The notes under the pieces: generated by a model | Database searches by the model: none | Told to the model about the DNA's origin: nothing | The model's input: only the letters and a program-made list of their open reading frames with translations | Shown here: positions 25,601-36,184 of the stretch, one piece after another | How positions within the stretch are numbered: position 1 is the first letter of the stretch | Layout of the letters: each line of letters starts with the position of its first letter | Program-made: the position numbers and the translations under genes | NCBI RefSeq assembly: GCF_024586455.1 | Contig: NC_065920.1 | Coordinates: 49,497,824 to 49,561,823 of the forward strand | Length of the DNA stretch: 64,000 bases | Reading direction: 5' to 3' | Source of the DNA: Bactrocera neohumeralis | Lineage: Eukaryota; Arthropoda; Insecta; Diptera; Tephritidae

Positions 25601-25730
25601 TACAATATATTCGTGTGGCGTTTTACCTCCATATGTCAATAGGTGTATGTTTGATAGTTGTTTCACTACGGTGGCCAAGGTTTGTCTGGCGATTTTCGCA
25701 TTGCAAAACAAAAATTTGAGTCACGAATTT
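22625..25730. other. Intronic sequence, no recognisable gene
   Basis: Mostly AT-rich. A less AT-rich patch at about 24740-25420 gives minus frames of 82 and 132 codons without family resemblance; it may be old retroelement debris. The CCTAACCTTACC string near 22907 is a common short dispersed motif. Confidence 0.45.
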
Positions 25731-25734
25731 ACTT

Positions 25735-26140
25735 GTAGTTATCGAAAATACCCAGCCATCTCTCCTAATGTCGATAACATCGAAAAAGTTAAGGAACTAA
25801 CATAGTGCTTAAAAATCATTGTGCTGTCATCAGAGAGATATCAGTTCGCAATGACTCTTATGGATCGACTCAACACATTTTGGATGATGTATTTGGTATG
25901 AAACATGACAATGCTAGACTCATACTAAAATATAAAATATCTTAATCTTTAGCAAAATTGACGTCGGATATTTGGGCAGAAAATTGTTGGATTTTTCACA
26001 ACGTTAATACATCGTTTGCTTTCTAGCATCATTGTGACTGAGTTTTTGAACAAACCCGGATAGAGAGTAATTGTAAAGCTAATCGATTCAATAAATTGCC
26101 TTCCTGTGATTTTTTTCTCTTTTGGAAATTTAAAAATGAA
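25735..26140 (+). pseudogene. Mariner transposase remnant
   Basis: Reads through VDNIEKVKELT, ISVRNDSYGSTQHILDDVFG and MKHDNARLI, then (with loss of the central part) a decayed HDN region and NKLPSCDFFLFWKFKNEK, which corresponds to the third-Asp CDFFLFPKLK motif. It belongs to the same subfamily as the copy at 5250-5580. Many stops and deletions; no terminal repeats found. Confidence 0.75.
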
Positions 26141-26144
26141 AAAA

Positions 26145-28875
26145 TAGATGTGTAACTAGAGAAAAATTTAAAAAATAAGCAATTTTAGAACGACAAGTTT
26201 CTTTAAAAAAATATTCCGAAAAAGTTTCAAATAGCATCGGAACTAGTTTTTTTTAAACCATTTATTTTCAAGATAGCAAATCAACTTCAGCAACGCATCA
26301 AGTCATTAATTTTCCAAAAGCCAATATAATATTACAGCTACTGCAATTTTTGTGCACAGCTACAGCAATTACTTACACATCCCTCGGCCCTCATTTCGAC
26401 TACGCATAGCAACCATGTCACTTCCGGTTGCCCGGTTTCAATTAGTGTTGCCAGGCAACCTTTTTTGACTGGGTATTCCAAATATGTGGCCGATACTCAA
26501 CATTTGTAGCCATTTCTATAACCATTTTGTTATTGTCTTTGCTATTTTTTCGATTTTCAAATAATAATTCATTTCGCAGTTTTGGCATTTTTCGTTAAAA
26601 GTTCTATTCATTTCTTTTAGGTTTGTGCAATATATTTCGCATTTTTGAAAATATTTCTGACACATATATACCAAGCAAACATATATCTTTATATGTATAT
26701 ATGATGTATGTAATAATAATCGGTTACATTTAAATGCTTTTCCATGTTGACTCTATTGTCTTTATTGTGTATTTTTGTTGCCTTCTTTGGCTTTGTGTTC
26801 ATTGGCACGCATTCCTTTGCAAATTTATGGCCTTTCAATTTAGTGCCGATGGAGGAATAACAATAAACAAACGGAAAACAAATCAACCGCAAAACACATT
26901 TTTCATTCATGTAATAACGGTAGCTTTATACATATGCCAAACAATGAAAAATATACTATATATATATGTTAATATGTTTGAATGTACATATCGATATCGT
27001 CGAAATAAAACCGCCATTATTTACTGCCAAGTTTATTTGTTAAAAATGTTGCTTTATTGTCTTTTGTTGTTGTTGTTGTATGGCTACTCACACCTGGTGA
27101 ATAATTTGCTTTTGTTTGTGTAGCCACTAACTATCATATCGGTCATATATTTCTCTGTTTCAGCTCAAATTAATTGGCTTCAGTCGGCGCGAAAGTCAGG
27201 GAATTGTATCTTTTGTATTGGTTTTTTCCCGAAAAAAGAAGTGGAAGAAAGGAAGAAAAATGGAAGGAAGAATAATGGAAACCAAAAATCGAGCTTAGAA
27301 ACTTGGCTGATTAGGGCCCGCCTTCGAATATTCCTCCTTTTCGGGATCCAGTTTCAAATTCAATTCTTCATCTTCCTTGGCAAACATTCCTATGTGGACT
27401 ATTGCTTCCGCTTTCTTAGAAGGCCAAAAAAATAAATTGCATATCCAGTAAGAGTTACCATATATACGGTTATCTAAATCTCTTTCCTATAGTACAATAT
27501 TTCAGAATATGCTACTACGTTCTGTAAATATTAATTAATTTATTCTCAGCAGAGTCAATAAAGTCTGTTATTAAAATAAAAAGACCTCTTTGATATCGAC
27601 GGAGTTTCATAACGCTTTTTTTCAAAACTATTTGTAGAGAAGACTTCAAAAAGCACAAAGTACTTTCAGTCAGAAAGGCGTAAGTTATATAGTCGGAAAG
27701 ATAAGCAGTGCTTGGGAAAACAATGTTTAGTTTTCTACTGTTCAAGTAAGTTCCAACGCCAACTTTGGCAACAAACCTGCGATGTAACATAATTGATTAG
27801 ACCGATGGAGACATTATTAAACTTGGTGTGAGTAAGAAGTCCAGTGATAACTCAGCTTAGCTTAATGCTTAATGAGCGAAAATATCGCTTCGTATCTATC
27901 TCAAGTCACAAATAAATGAAGAATACAAAAAGTAAAGAATCTCCTAGGGAAATTTTGTTCCTATATAACAAGGAAGTTATACTTCTACCAAGCCACAAAC
28001 AGACAGTACCAATCTTGTCTAACTATAAGAATAAACTAGAATCTCAGAATATCAGATAACAATTAAAAACATGCTCTGTCTACTACGATTATCGAAGCCG
28101 TATTCTTCATTTGATTTGTGGTGAGTTTAAGAACAGTTGGTGAAAGCCAAAGTCTAGGCAATCGGTTAACATTTTTAGACCGGCTCAAAGAGGACCTTAA
28201 TTCATGCGCTCCATTGTAGCTTCTGGCAGATAACTAATTATACTTTCTTAGTCATCGATTAAATGTTTATGATAACCACAAAAACTACCATACATCAGCG
28301 CCGATTATAGCCGAAAGGTTCACCGAACCATGGCAGTCGTATCTACTCACCGGAGTGGTCCCGAATTTTGATTAGCTTAAATACCGTGAACAAAAGAAGA
28401 AAACCAGAGCTTTAAGCTTTAGCTTTGACCAATTTCATTCATATTCAAAACTGAACCGCATTATTTTTAAGAAAAGTTTAACTACATCATTGGGGTAGGA
28501 GAAGTTCTGGCCTAGTTTTATTGGTCAGATTTCTATTCGAGAGAGACGCTTTCTGAATTGCATTAAGATATCTCATATATTGACCGATATATATGGTAAA
28601 CAGGCAAAAGCAAGTGCGAATAGAGGCTAAGGAAAGTACTGACTTGATTTTTGAAACAAGGGCACAATGTTATCAGTAAAAGATTCTCTCTAAATTTCAA
28701 TAATCAAAAATCAAAGTTTTACCGATATGATATATTTTAAATATGACATAGACACTGAGGTCCTATACATCTTAGATGTTGGGAGGTGTGAAAAGTTTTC
28801 GTCCGATTTAAACTACCTTCGAAGGTGAGATGTATCTAAAGAGGTACCGGAAGCATTCGTTTTCAGTAACTATGG
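26145..28875. other. Intronic sequence, mostly unassigned
   Basis: Contains (GTT) repeats near 27061-27078 and the small coding-like patch listed at 27295-27425. Nothing else recognised. Confidence 0.45.
27295..27425 (-). other. Coding-like 40-codon patch, family unknown
   Basis: On the minus strand a frame reads KKAEAIVHIGMFAKEDEE, then LNLKLDPEKEEYSKAG and PNQPSF before a TAA stop. The charged composition is unusual for this AT-rich intron, and it is preceded by a T-rich tract ending in AG, like a splice acceptor. It could be a terminal exon of an unrecognised gene, a retrocopy or transposon debris. I do not recognise the family. Confidence 0.3.
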
Positions 28876-28879
28876 TTGA

Positions 28880-29060
28880 TACATCACCATCATATGTATT
28901 TTGGCGCTACAGCTCCTTGCGAGCTTTGACCTGCTGTATATGTGTCCTCAAAACATATCGCTATTTGCGGTTTCCTTATAATTTTATATATCAAGATTCT
29001 TTATGTCTTCCTCGAGTTTGTCAATCCATTTTGATAGCAATACCTCAATTTTTATTGAAC
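28880..29060. repeat. Dispersed repeat fragment, copy 2
   Basis: Begins TTGGCGCTACAGCTCCTTGC and includes TGTCTTCCTCGAGTTTGTCA. It resembles a repeat dispersed in tephritid genomes and, more weakly, 15060-15240. Confidence 0.4.
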
Positions 29061-29064
29061 TTAT

Positions 29065-29215
29065 CGCTTGCACGGTTGGACGGACGGACAGACAGTCAAT
29101 GGAAATTCAATTCGACATTCTGATCATTTGTGTACATATATATAGTAAGACCATATCTTTGGATTAGTTCTAGGTGTTACAAGCAACCGATAGTTGAATA
29201 AAACTGGGTTTCTAG
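29065..29215. repeat. Dispersed repeat with GACGGACGGACAGAC, copy 1
   Basis: Shares with 31660-31850 the order: GGACGGACAGACA-like run, CAATTCGACATTCTGATCA-like or equivalent segment, TAGTTCNAGGTGTTACAAN and a CAACCGNTAG segment followed by AATAAAACT. Likely the 3' end of a retroelement family. Confidence 0.65.
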
Positions 29216-29219
29216 GTTA

Positions 29220-30600
29220 GACTCTATAGCAACTTGTTGCGAGACTTTGACGAAGGTTCGTATGCGGAATATCTAAGGGTTCGAAATTCATGATAAAGCA
29301 ATCTCTGCAGAGTACTTATTCCCTGCTACTGGATAACGTACAAAATCCCAGCGAACTGCGGTCAGTTACGACTAACTTCTAAAAGAACCGTTGATCCGAA
29401 GCGAGTTTATATTTTTGAGTAGAAATCTACTTTAAATCACTTCAAAATATGGTAAAACATAGAGGTATGTATGTATTATATATTCTTGATGATTTTATGA
29501 ACATTTTTGAAGCGAAAGCCATCATCCTATCTATATACACGATTACGTCCGAATGAGCAGCCACATGTTTCGGCCATTTTATGTTTTGCGAAGAATTATG
29601 GCGTTGACCTCTTTCAAAACAACTGCAATCTGACGCGAGTATTCACTGCCATCGTGGCGCATATTTGTTGTTGCTGTGGCATGTCATTGTTTTCGTTTTA
29701 ACATTTTTGATTTACGCACATTTACGCCGAACTGTTCAAATTAACGTCAATTACTTTTGTTGCGTTCAACGGAGCAAAAGACCGAGCAAATGTGAATGGC
29801 CCGTTGCCATGACGGTTGAATTTTCGCTGTTGCTGTAGTTGTTGTCGATTTGCGAAATTGAATTAAATGAGGCATTTGTTTTGAATTTTCCAGCATATGC
29901 TGACAGCGAGCAGAAGAAATGCTTCGAGCAAGCGGAAAGCTGAGTAACTATGAAATGAATGGCGAACCATTTGGAATGGCAATAAATTTTGGCAATAATG
30001 AAATGGAGAGGAAAGCAATGATATTGAGAAATTAAAAATGGAATATACATACATATGTATGTATTAGTGAAAATAAAAATATCAAATGATTTGAAATTTT
30101 GGCAAATGATTAATGTTTCCAGAAAAATGTCAAAAAAAATTTCTTGAAAACATTACTTATAAAAAGGCACAAATAAAAATTGTAAAATTGAAGAAATAAA
30201 ATCAAATATTTCTTTAAAAGTTATGTATTTTACCCATATGGCGATTATATCAAGTATTGGCCCTATTTTACCCATTTTCTACACAAGTTTACACCGATGT
30301 ACAGCTATATGTACACCCATTAACCGATATTTTATATGAAAAGAAAGGCATAGGCACTGAGGTCAAAATATTCGGTATGTGGCTGGTTCTGACATTTTGA
30401 AGACATCATTTGTTCAAAGTTCTATGAATGTATTCCAATATCATTGGAGGAAGGAGCCATGTGCAGAGGCACACGTAAGTGAGGAAAGTTCTCTGAGCGG
30501 CATTCCCTTGGGAGTGGCCAGAAACGATTCATTTACATATGGCTCAAGCAGCTTACGACTACCGGTCTTAGCCTCTTATCCTCTGGGTAGCCAAAAAAAA
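29220..30600. other. Intronic sequence, nothing recognised
   Basis: Moderately AT-rich. No gene or element supported apart from short chance frames. Confidence 0.5.
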
Positions 30601-30604
30601 AAAT

Positions 30605-31100
30605 AGATTTGAAAGCGAGCCCAAGAGAGAAGGTGCTACTTCGGACTGAGTAGGCTATAGTAAAGTCCTCTCTCAATGAACAAACACTAAATTCTATAAA
30701 TCACTCACCATCCTTGTCTTGCTATATGATGATTAGCCGGCGTTACGGGTTGTCGAGAGAAAGGATCTGCGGAAAATTACACGCATTGGTAACGGTGAAT
30801 GCTGCAGTCGATGAAACGATGGGCTGTATGAGAAATCCGACGATATTGACCTAGTTCAGCGAATTAAAAGACAGCGGCTACGCTGGCTAGGTCATGTCGT
30901 CCGAACGGATGAAAACACTCTAGCTGTCACAGTATTCGACGCAGTACTCACCGGGGGAAGCAGAGGAAGGAAAAGACCTCTCCATACGTTGGAAATACCA
31001 GGTGGAAAGGGACCTGACTAAACTTGGGATCATCAATTGGTGCCAAACAACAAAAAGCAAGAACGAGTGGCGCGCTGTTATAAACTCGTTTAGTGTCTTC
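30605..31100 (+). mobile_element. RTE-like retroelement C-terminal fragment
   Basis: Contains QRRCYFGLSRL, an LLYDD segment, LRVVERKDLRKI, DDIDLVQRIKRQRLRWLGHV, VRTDENTLAVTVFDAV and TGGSRGRKRP, then a frameshifted end corresponding to NEWRAVINS. No catalytic RT residues remain. The 3' simple-repeat tail is not clear. Confidence 0.85.
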
Positions 31101-31104
31101 GCAT

Positions 31105-31655
31105 GGTTGGAATATTTTTAATTTGTGAAATTCGCAGCTTACCAGTGCATCAAGTTGGCGCCCCAACGCTAATGGGATGGTGGCAGCACTCTTACCTAAC
31201 TACTCAACCGACCACTGCAGTGTCTTTCAAGCGCGGGTAGCTATCAATGCAGCTACAATGCTGGCCTCAAGCTCGCTGATAGTGTGCTCAAGGCTTGTTA
31301 AGAAGTGTTTAATATCTTTATTAATAGTAATAAGCTACTTTGCTATCCGATTTGCTTGTATACCGGGTCAGATAGAAATCTCTGACTACACTACAAACCC
31401 AATGAGCTTGCTAGAGAGGGTTCTTGCGCTCTAGCGTTGAATCTATGAATCTTCCCTGAGCTATGTAAGCGTGGGTCAATAAGCAAAAAAAAAAACTGCG
31501 AGATTCTCATGGGTTCATTTATTTATTACTTTTTACTAACAGCATTTTGTGGGAGTGACAATGGTCCGATTCCGTTCTTTTGCAGTACAAACTGACCTTC
31601 TCAGTATTCTAAGGAACACGAAACAAATGAACACGACATCTCAATTGGTTCTCGA
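31105..31655. other. Intronic sequence, nothing recognised
   Basis: An 85-codon plus frame at 31177-31434 has no family resemblance and is treated as chance. Confidence 0.45.
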
Positions 31656-31659
31656 GTTC

Positions 31660-31850
31660 CGTTTGCTCGAACATACGGATGGACGAACAGACATACGGAA
31701 TTCGAAATTCGTCTCGTCATCCCGACAATGGTGATATATGGTATATAACTTTTAAATTATTTCGATTAGTTCCAGGTGTTACAAACAACCGTTAGGTAAA
31801 TAAAACTATTATATTCTGTAAAATATGTTGCGAGGGTATCCAAAGAGAAT
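31660..31850. repeat. Dispersed repeat with GACGGACAGAC, copy 2
   Basis: See the copy at 29065-29215. Here the run reads ACGGATGGACGAACAGACAT and is followed by TAGTTCCAGGTGTTACAAAC. Confidence 0.65.
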
Positions 31851-31899
31851 GAATGTGGTGAGTAAAAGCCGATTATTTAAGGATATGTTAACTTTTTTT

Positions 31900-33200
31900 T
31901 TAAGACTAATATAAAACTTTAAGTTAAACATTTGCTTTTAACAAAATTGTACACCGAGAAAAATTATTACAAAATAAAAAAATAAAAGAAAATTAAAAAA
32001 TGGCGTAGGAAAATTTATACTCTGAAATCTTTATTGAATAAATAACAATGATTTAAAAATATATTATATTGTATATGATTTAGATGAGGGAATGATCAAA
32101 TGTAAATAGACAAACAAAAAGTTAACAATACCTATACTTAATAAAACAGAGCCTTATTTTGAATATGTAAAGTAATATATTTTTAAAAAATTATATTTGA
32201 GTAAAAAATCAACTTAAAAAAAATATTTTTGAATGAAAAAAATTTTAATAAAACAGTTTTTGGGAATTTTTTTTGTTTAAAAAATATGAAAGAAATTATA
32301 AAAAAAAATATAAAAAAAACATATTTTTCGAATAAAAAAAATATTTTCGAAACAAAAAAAAATAGTTTCTGTTAAATTTTTTATTAATAAAAATTATTTT
32401 TTTTTTTATAAAAATTATTTGTTTTTATAAAAATAAATTTTGAATTAAAATATATTTTTGAGTACAAAAATAAATTGAAGTATAAAAAATGAGTTTCACT
32501 TATACATATAAAAAAATGTATATAAAAATTTTTGTTTTTATAAAAATATATTATAAAAATATATTTTGAATTAAAATATATTTTTGAGTACAAAAATAAA
32601 TTGAAGTATAAAAAATGAGTTTCACTTATACATATGTATATAAAAAAATGTTTTTTTTGAATAAAATTAAATTTTGAATAAAAAAAAAATAAGTTATACA
32701 TTTTTTTTAATAAATCTAAATTTTGAATTAAACAAAATTATTTTGTCTTTCATTTTCTAAAAACAATATAACTTTCTGTATTTTTTTATGTAATGGGATA
32801 TATTTGCGTGAAACAGTTATAAATTTTATAAACAAAAAAAAATGTTAAACAAAGCGTTATTTGGAATATGTAAAAAAAATATTTTGTTAAAAAATTATTT
32901 TTGAGAACAGAAATAAACTTTAGCAAGAAAAAAATATTGATTGAATAAAAAAATATTTCCATAAAAAATAAAAATAATTATCAAAAATATTTTTTGAATA
33001 TAAAAAATATTCTTTGAATAAAAAGACATTTTGAGTAAAAATAATAAGTTTCAGTTAAATGAAATATTTTTCAGTACAAATATAAATATTAGTAAAAAAA
33101 AAATTATTTAAAAATTTATTTTGAATCATAATTATAAGAGAATCCATAAAAATAATAATGAATTTAATGTTTTTTATTTTTCAAAATTGTGTTCTAGTAT
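31900..33200. repeat. Extremely AT-rich low-complexity block
   Basis: About 1.3 kb of A/T with many AAAAATATTTTTGAAT-like and TAAAAATATTTTTTGAATA-like strings, 500 bp downstream of exon 3 in the sense of the receptor gene. It looks like degenerate amplification of one short AT motif. Confidence 0.7.
32415..32652. repeat. Tandem duplication of about 120 bp
   Basis: Units at about 32415-32515 and 32535-32650 share TGAATTAAAATATATTTTTG, AGTACAAAAATAAATTGAAG and TATAAAAAATGAGTTTCACT. Near-identity suggests a recent event. Confidence 0.9.
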
Positions 33201-33204
33201 CTCT

Positions 33205-33692
33205 TGAATAATTTAAAAATCAAATTTGAGCGAGTGAATAAAGTTTTGTGGTTTTTAAGTGATTTCTGTGATTTTCTATTTATTTATTATTTGCATTTTT
33301 AGCATTTATTATTTTTATTTTTACTTTAACATTAATTTAGCTCACTAGCAAACAGATTTTTGTTTTTGCTTAAAAACACCTTGCAGTTAAAATTCAACGT
33401 TCAGTAGCACATAGAAAACATTAACGAGTAATCCTTGTGGAAAAAAGTGTGAAATCTGCGCTTTTAAAAAATCAAAATTTAAATTCAAAAATAACGTTTG
33501 CGCTGAGAACTTAACATTAGTGTAGATAAAAGTAGGTGTACTTTAAGAAGAAAGCTGCGTTGAAACCAGTAGAGTCGCTTTTCATTTTTTCAATATTCTT
33601 TTTCAATAATTTTCTTTCAAATAATGATTTTTTTTCGTTACCATAAAGAACAACACAAAAATTAGTAAAGATTTTTTGTACGGGTACATGTC
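33205..33692. other. Intronic sequence downstream of exon 3
   Basis: AT-rich; searched for a second exon 3 copy (DEKNQ flanked by splice sites) without success. Confidence 0.5.
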
Positions 33693-33698
33693 ACTTAC

Positions 33699-33743
33699 CA
33701 AATTTAACCACGCATTTGTGGTCAGAATCTGATTCTTTTCGTC
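33699..33743 (-). CDS. nAChRalpha6: nAChR alpha6 exon 3, one alternative version (loop D)
   Basis: A 45-nt, 15-codon exon reading DEKNQILTTNAWLNL. It joins in frame to the preceding exon to give the receptor-typical QQIIDV-DEKNQ junction. On the minus strand the acceptor is TTTTTTATAG and the donor is GTAAGT (33693-33698). The Trp in TNAWL corresponds to the conserved loop D tryptophan on the complementary face of the ligand site, just before the EW that starts exon 4 in family members. In Drosophila and other insects alpha6 exon 3 exists as two alternatives (3a and 3b), and a nonsense change in exon 3a has been reported in spinosad-resistant medfly (recalled, not checked). Only one copy is visible here. 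Because it is a multiple of three it can be skipped without a frameshift. Confidence 0.95.
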
Positions 33744-34049
33744 CTATAAAAAATTTTAGATGCATTAATATTTTCAAACTTATTTTCTTGCAAATTCTTA
33801 AAATCAAAATGTTTTAGTTTTTCTTAAATGCAAAATTTCGTTAACAAATTGCCGTTCATCTTTGGCTATTTGTCCGTTAGTTGGATTTTTGTGATTTTTT
33901 CCATATTCGTGTTTGCTGTGAAAATCTTTTGTTTTTTTCTGATAAAAATAATTTCTCTTGTTTTTTATTTGTAGAAATAATTAGTTTTCAAATTAAAAGC
34001 TGTTTTTGTTTTAGTGTTGGTGCGAAATTTCGGATTATCAAACACTTAC
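33744..34049 (-). other. nAChRalpha6: Short intron 2 of the alpha6 gene
   Basis: A 306-bp intron with GT-AG ends between the two receptor exons. It is AT-rich with T-runs near the acceptor, and no transposon or second exon 3 copy is seen in it. It is far shorter than the flanking introns implied by the missing neighbouring exons. Confidence 0.9.
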
Positions 34050-34189
34050 CACATCGATAATTTGTTGCAGCGTTAAACCGAATTTGACTTCCAGCGGTTC
34101 CGATTCGTTCGATACGGGTCGCTCCAGTGTGTTGTAGGTGGATAGTAGGTGGTTAAGTAGACGTTTTTCGTGTGGTCCTTGGCAGCTTT
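34050..34189 (-). CDS. nAChRalpha6: nAChR alpha6 exon 2 (N-terminal extracellular domain)
   Basis: Internal coding exon of a nicotinic acetylcholine receptor alpha subunit, a pentameric acetylcholine-gated cation channel of neurons. It is 140 nt: two bases that complete a split codon, then 46 codons from SCQGPHEKRLLNHLLSTYNT through LERPVSNESEPLEV to FGLTLQQIIDV. On the minus strand it is bounded by an acceptor with a pyrimidine-rich tract ending TTACAG (34190-34195) and by a consensus donor GTAAGT (34044-34049). From memory, SCQGPHEKRLLNHLLSTYNTLERPV is characteristic of alpha6 in Drosophila and other Diptera; alpha5 and alpha7 are close relatives. NES is a potential N-glycosylation site. 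The frame ends in phase 0, matching the next exon. The signal-peptide exon was not found upstream in the window. Confidence 0.95.
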
Positions 34190-34494
34190 CTGTAAGGTAA
34201 TAGAAAGGGAAAATTATGCATTAATGTAAAAAAATAGTTATGTATTTTGGTGGTAAGCTTTTCTTTATGAGTTACGTTCATTCCGTAATGAAATCAATTT
34301 CCAATTCTCTACTGATTTATGTAATATTATTTATAAAATATATCAACAGTTTTGTACAACCAATAAACATGTTTTTTTATGAATCCAAAAAAGTAGGTAT
34401 TGTCTAAAAACAATATATTTTTGAAAATTACAAAAAAGGTTTATTATTTCCGGTTAGACACAATGATGAACCAGAAATAGCTGGATAATATGAT

Positions 34495-34785
34495 TGAACG
34501 ATTCACATACAATTTTCGTCGCTTGGTTTGACAATTCAAACAGTAAAGTGAAAGAAGCAAAGCATATTTTAGAATGAACGCTTTGCTTTTCATGGTTCAC
34601 TCTAATACAAATGATGACTGTTGCTTGGAAAAGCATAAACAAACTAGAGTTGCTTAACATTGTCTTTGCTTTGCCGTATTAAACCTTAATGTGACCGAAT
34701 TCATATAAAAAAGCTCTTATGAAGCTTGTCTGTCAAAGCAAATGTCTCAAGCAAGGCGGAGCAAAAGTCTTATGTGAATCAGCCA
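34495..34785. mobile_element. MITE-like element with imperfect terminal repeats
   Basis: The left end CGATTCACATACAATTTT and the reverse complement of the right end (CTGATTCACATAAGACTTTT) align over roughly 40 bp, including CGCTTG and GACA further in. The span is about 290 bp with no coding capacity. Target-site duplication not clear. It sits 300 bp upstream of the exon 2 acceptor. Confidence 0.5.
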
Positions 34786-34789
34786 CAAT

Positions 34790-35895
34790 GACTTTTGAAA
34801 TATCTAAAATCCTTCTAAATCTAAGATCCTCTAACTATAACATCCTGTCATTGATCTTTGTAAATGTTAAAGGTCTATAAAATCATATTTTGGACTCGGA
34901 ACTAGTCTCTATTTTACCTTTTACTCAAAAGCGTATAGTTGGTACTTTTTTCATTGTCGAGTAATATGAATACTATTCTGGATATGAGCACTAAAAATTA
35001 TAGGATGTTGAAACACGTTTTTTGAGACGTGTACGATCTATGTCAAATGGAAAACTGAGGCTCATACTCTGATCAGTAGTTCATTGCTTCTCAATACTTC
35101 AGTGTCTTATTCAGCCCCAGCATTGAATAAAAAATATTGAAATCTATTTCGCCTATATTTCGAAACTTACGCTCACAGGCAATGCAATGCGGTAAATTAT
35201 AATATGAAGTTTTTCAGTGCAGCTGAGATAAATCTTTATCAATACCTTGACTGACAGCGATCATTAAAAAAGTTACTCCAAATGAGGACCTGCTTTCCGA
35301 AGTAAATTTTAGCTCTCTTTCATCTTATCCAGAGCGATGACGCTTATCTTTTCTTAACTTCATTTTTTTCGATATTGGATATAAGGGCAAAGAATTGTGC
35401 AAATTTTAAAGAGAGCAATTATAGTTGAAGAACTAATTTGAGTATTCGCTTCTTGTTTCTCAGATACCTTTTGAGAGTTAAAGCTTAAGGCTATTCAGGA
35501 TATCTTAAAAGCGATATAAATAAATGTTGTAATCTAACATATGATTCTAATGATTGTAAAATTGAGTAATCTCTTTTATACAAATAAAAATATTCTTTTA
35601 CCAAGTCTCCCTTCGTGATTAGCCTAATTTATGGTGGTAGAGTGAGGACGATTTAAGTTTTTTAGGGGGCGGTTCTCGCTTAAAAATTACGGGCGTTTAT
35701 TAGCCGCGGATGCAGTTATTGCAGACAGGACAGTAATTTAGTTTTTTCCGTCATGTCCAAAAAGTTTCACATTTTCGATTTTAATCAGTTATGTTAAAAT
35801 TGTGGAGAGAAAAAGACAGAACAATCTAAAGAGAAAAGAAAATGGAAACAAAGAGCTAAAACAGGAAAGGGATTGATAATGGAAGAGAGAATTAG
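34790..35895. other. Intronic sequence, nothing recognised
   Basis: No gene or element supported. Confidence 0.5.
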
Positions 35896-35899
35896 CTTA

Positions 35900-36180
35900 G
35901 ATTAGGTTAGGTTCGGTGGCTCATCTACAGATCGCACTGGGACTACTAAAGTAGTGCTTTTAAAATAGATCAAAATATAACTACTGAATTTGATTTTATA
36001 AGTAAACAAATTGCCTTGTGGCAAATTTGCTCACTCGTTTATTTCTATTCCCACCAGCTCCGTGGGATATCCAAAACTGTGAGCTCTCAAATATTTAAGC
36101 CTTGATCTCGCAAACACGAGACAATTCAGAAGAAGTGCAGAGATGTGTCCACCTCGACCTACTCCATCCATGGACGTCGA
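35900..36180. repeat. Dispersed repeat shared with 46225-46420
   Basis: Both contain AGATCGCACTNGGACTACTAAA, then after a spacer TATTCCCACCAG and a TCCGTGGGATATCNAAAA-like stretch, then a CTTGATCTCG / CTTGATCCGAAAC-like stretch. Likely the same retroelement family that carries the RNase H ORF next to the second copy. Confidence 0.7.
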
Positions 36181-36184
36181 TAGG

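Larger units (their letters stand above)
1..33698 (-). other. Probable intron 3 (part) of the alpha6 gene
   Basis: Inference: no exon 4 of the receptor (starting EWND in relatives) and no second exon 3 was found downstream of exon 3, so this stretch is likely intron. It is at least 33.7 kb and made largely of decayed transposons and AT-rich unique sequence. Confidence 0.55.

Noticed and set aside
32384..32701. 105-codon minus frame with repeated residues
   Set aside because: Product of the AT-rich tandem duplication, not a gene.
35164..35225. Candidate signal-peptide exon of the receptor (ACTTAC donor on minus strand)
   Set aside because: The frame in the required phase has a stop close upstream, no Met and no hydrophobic core.
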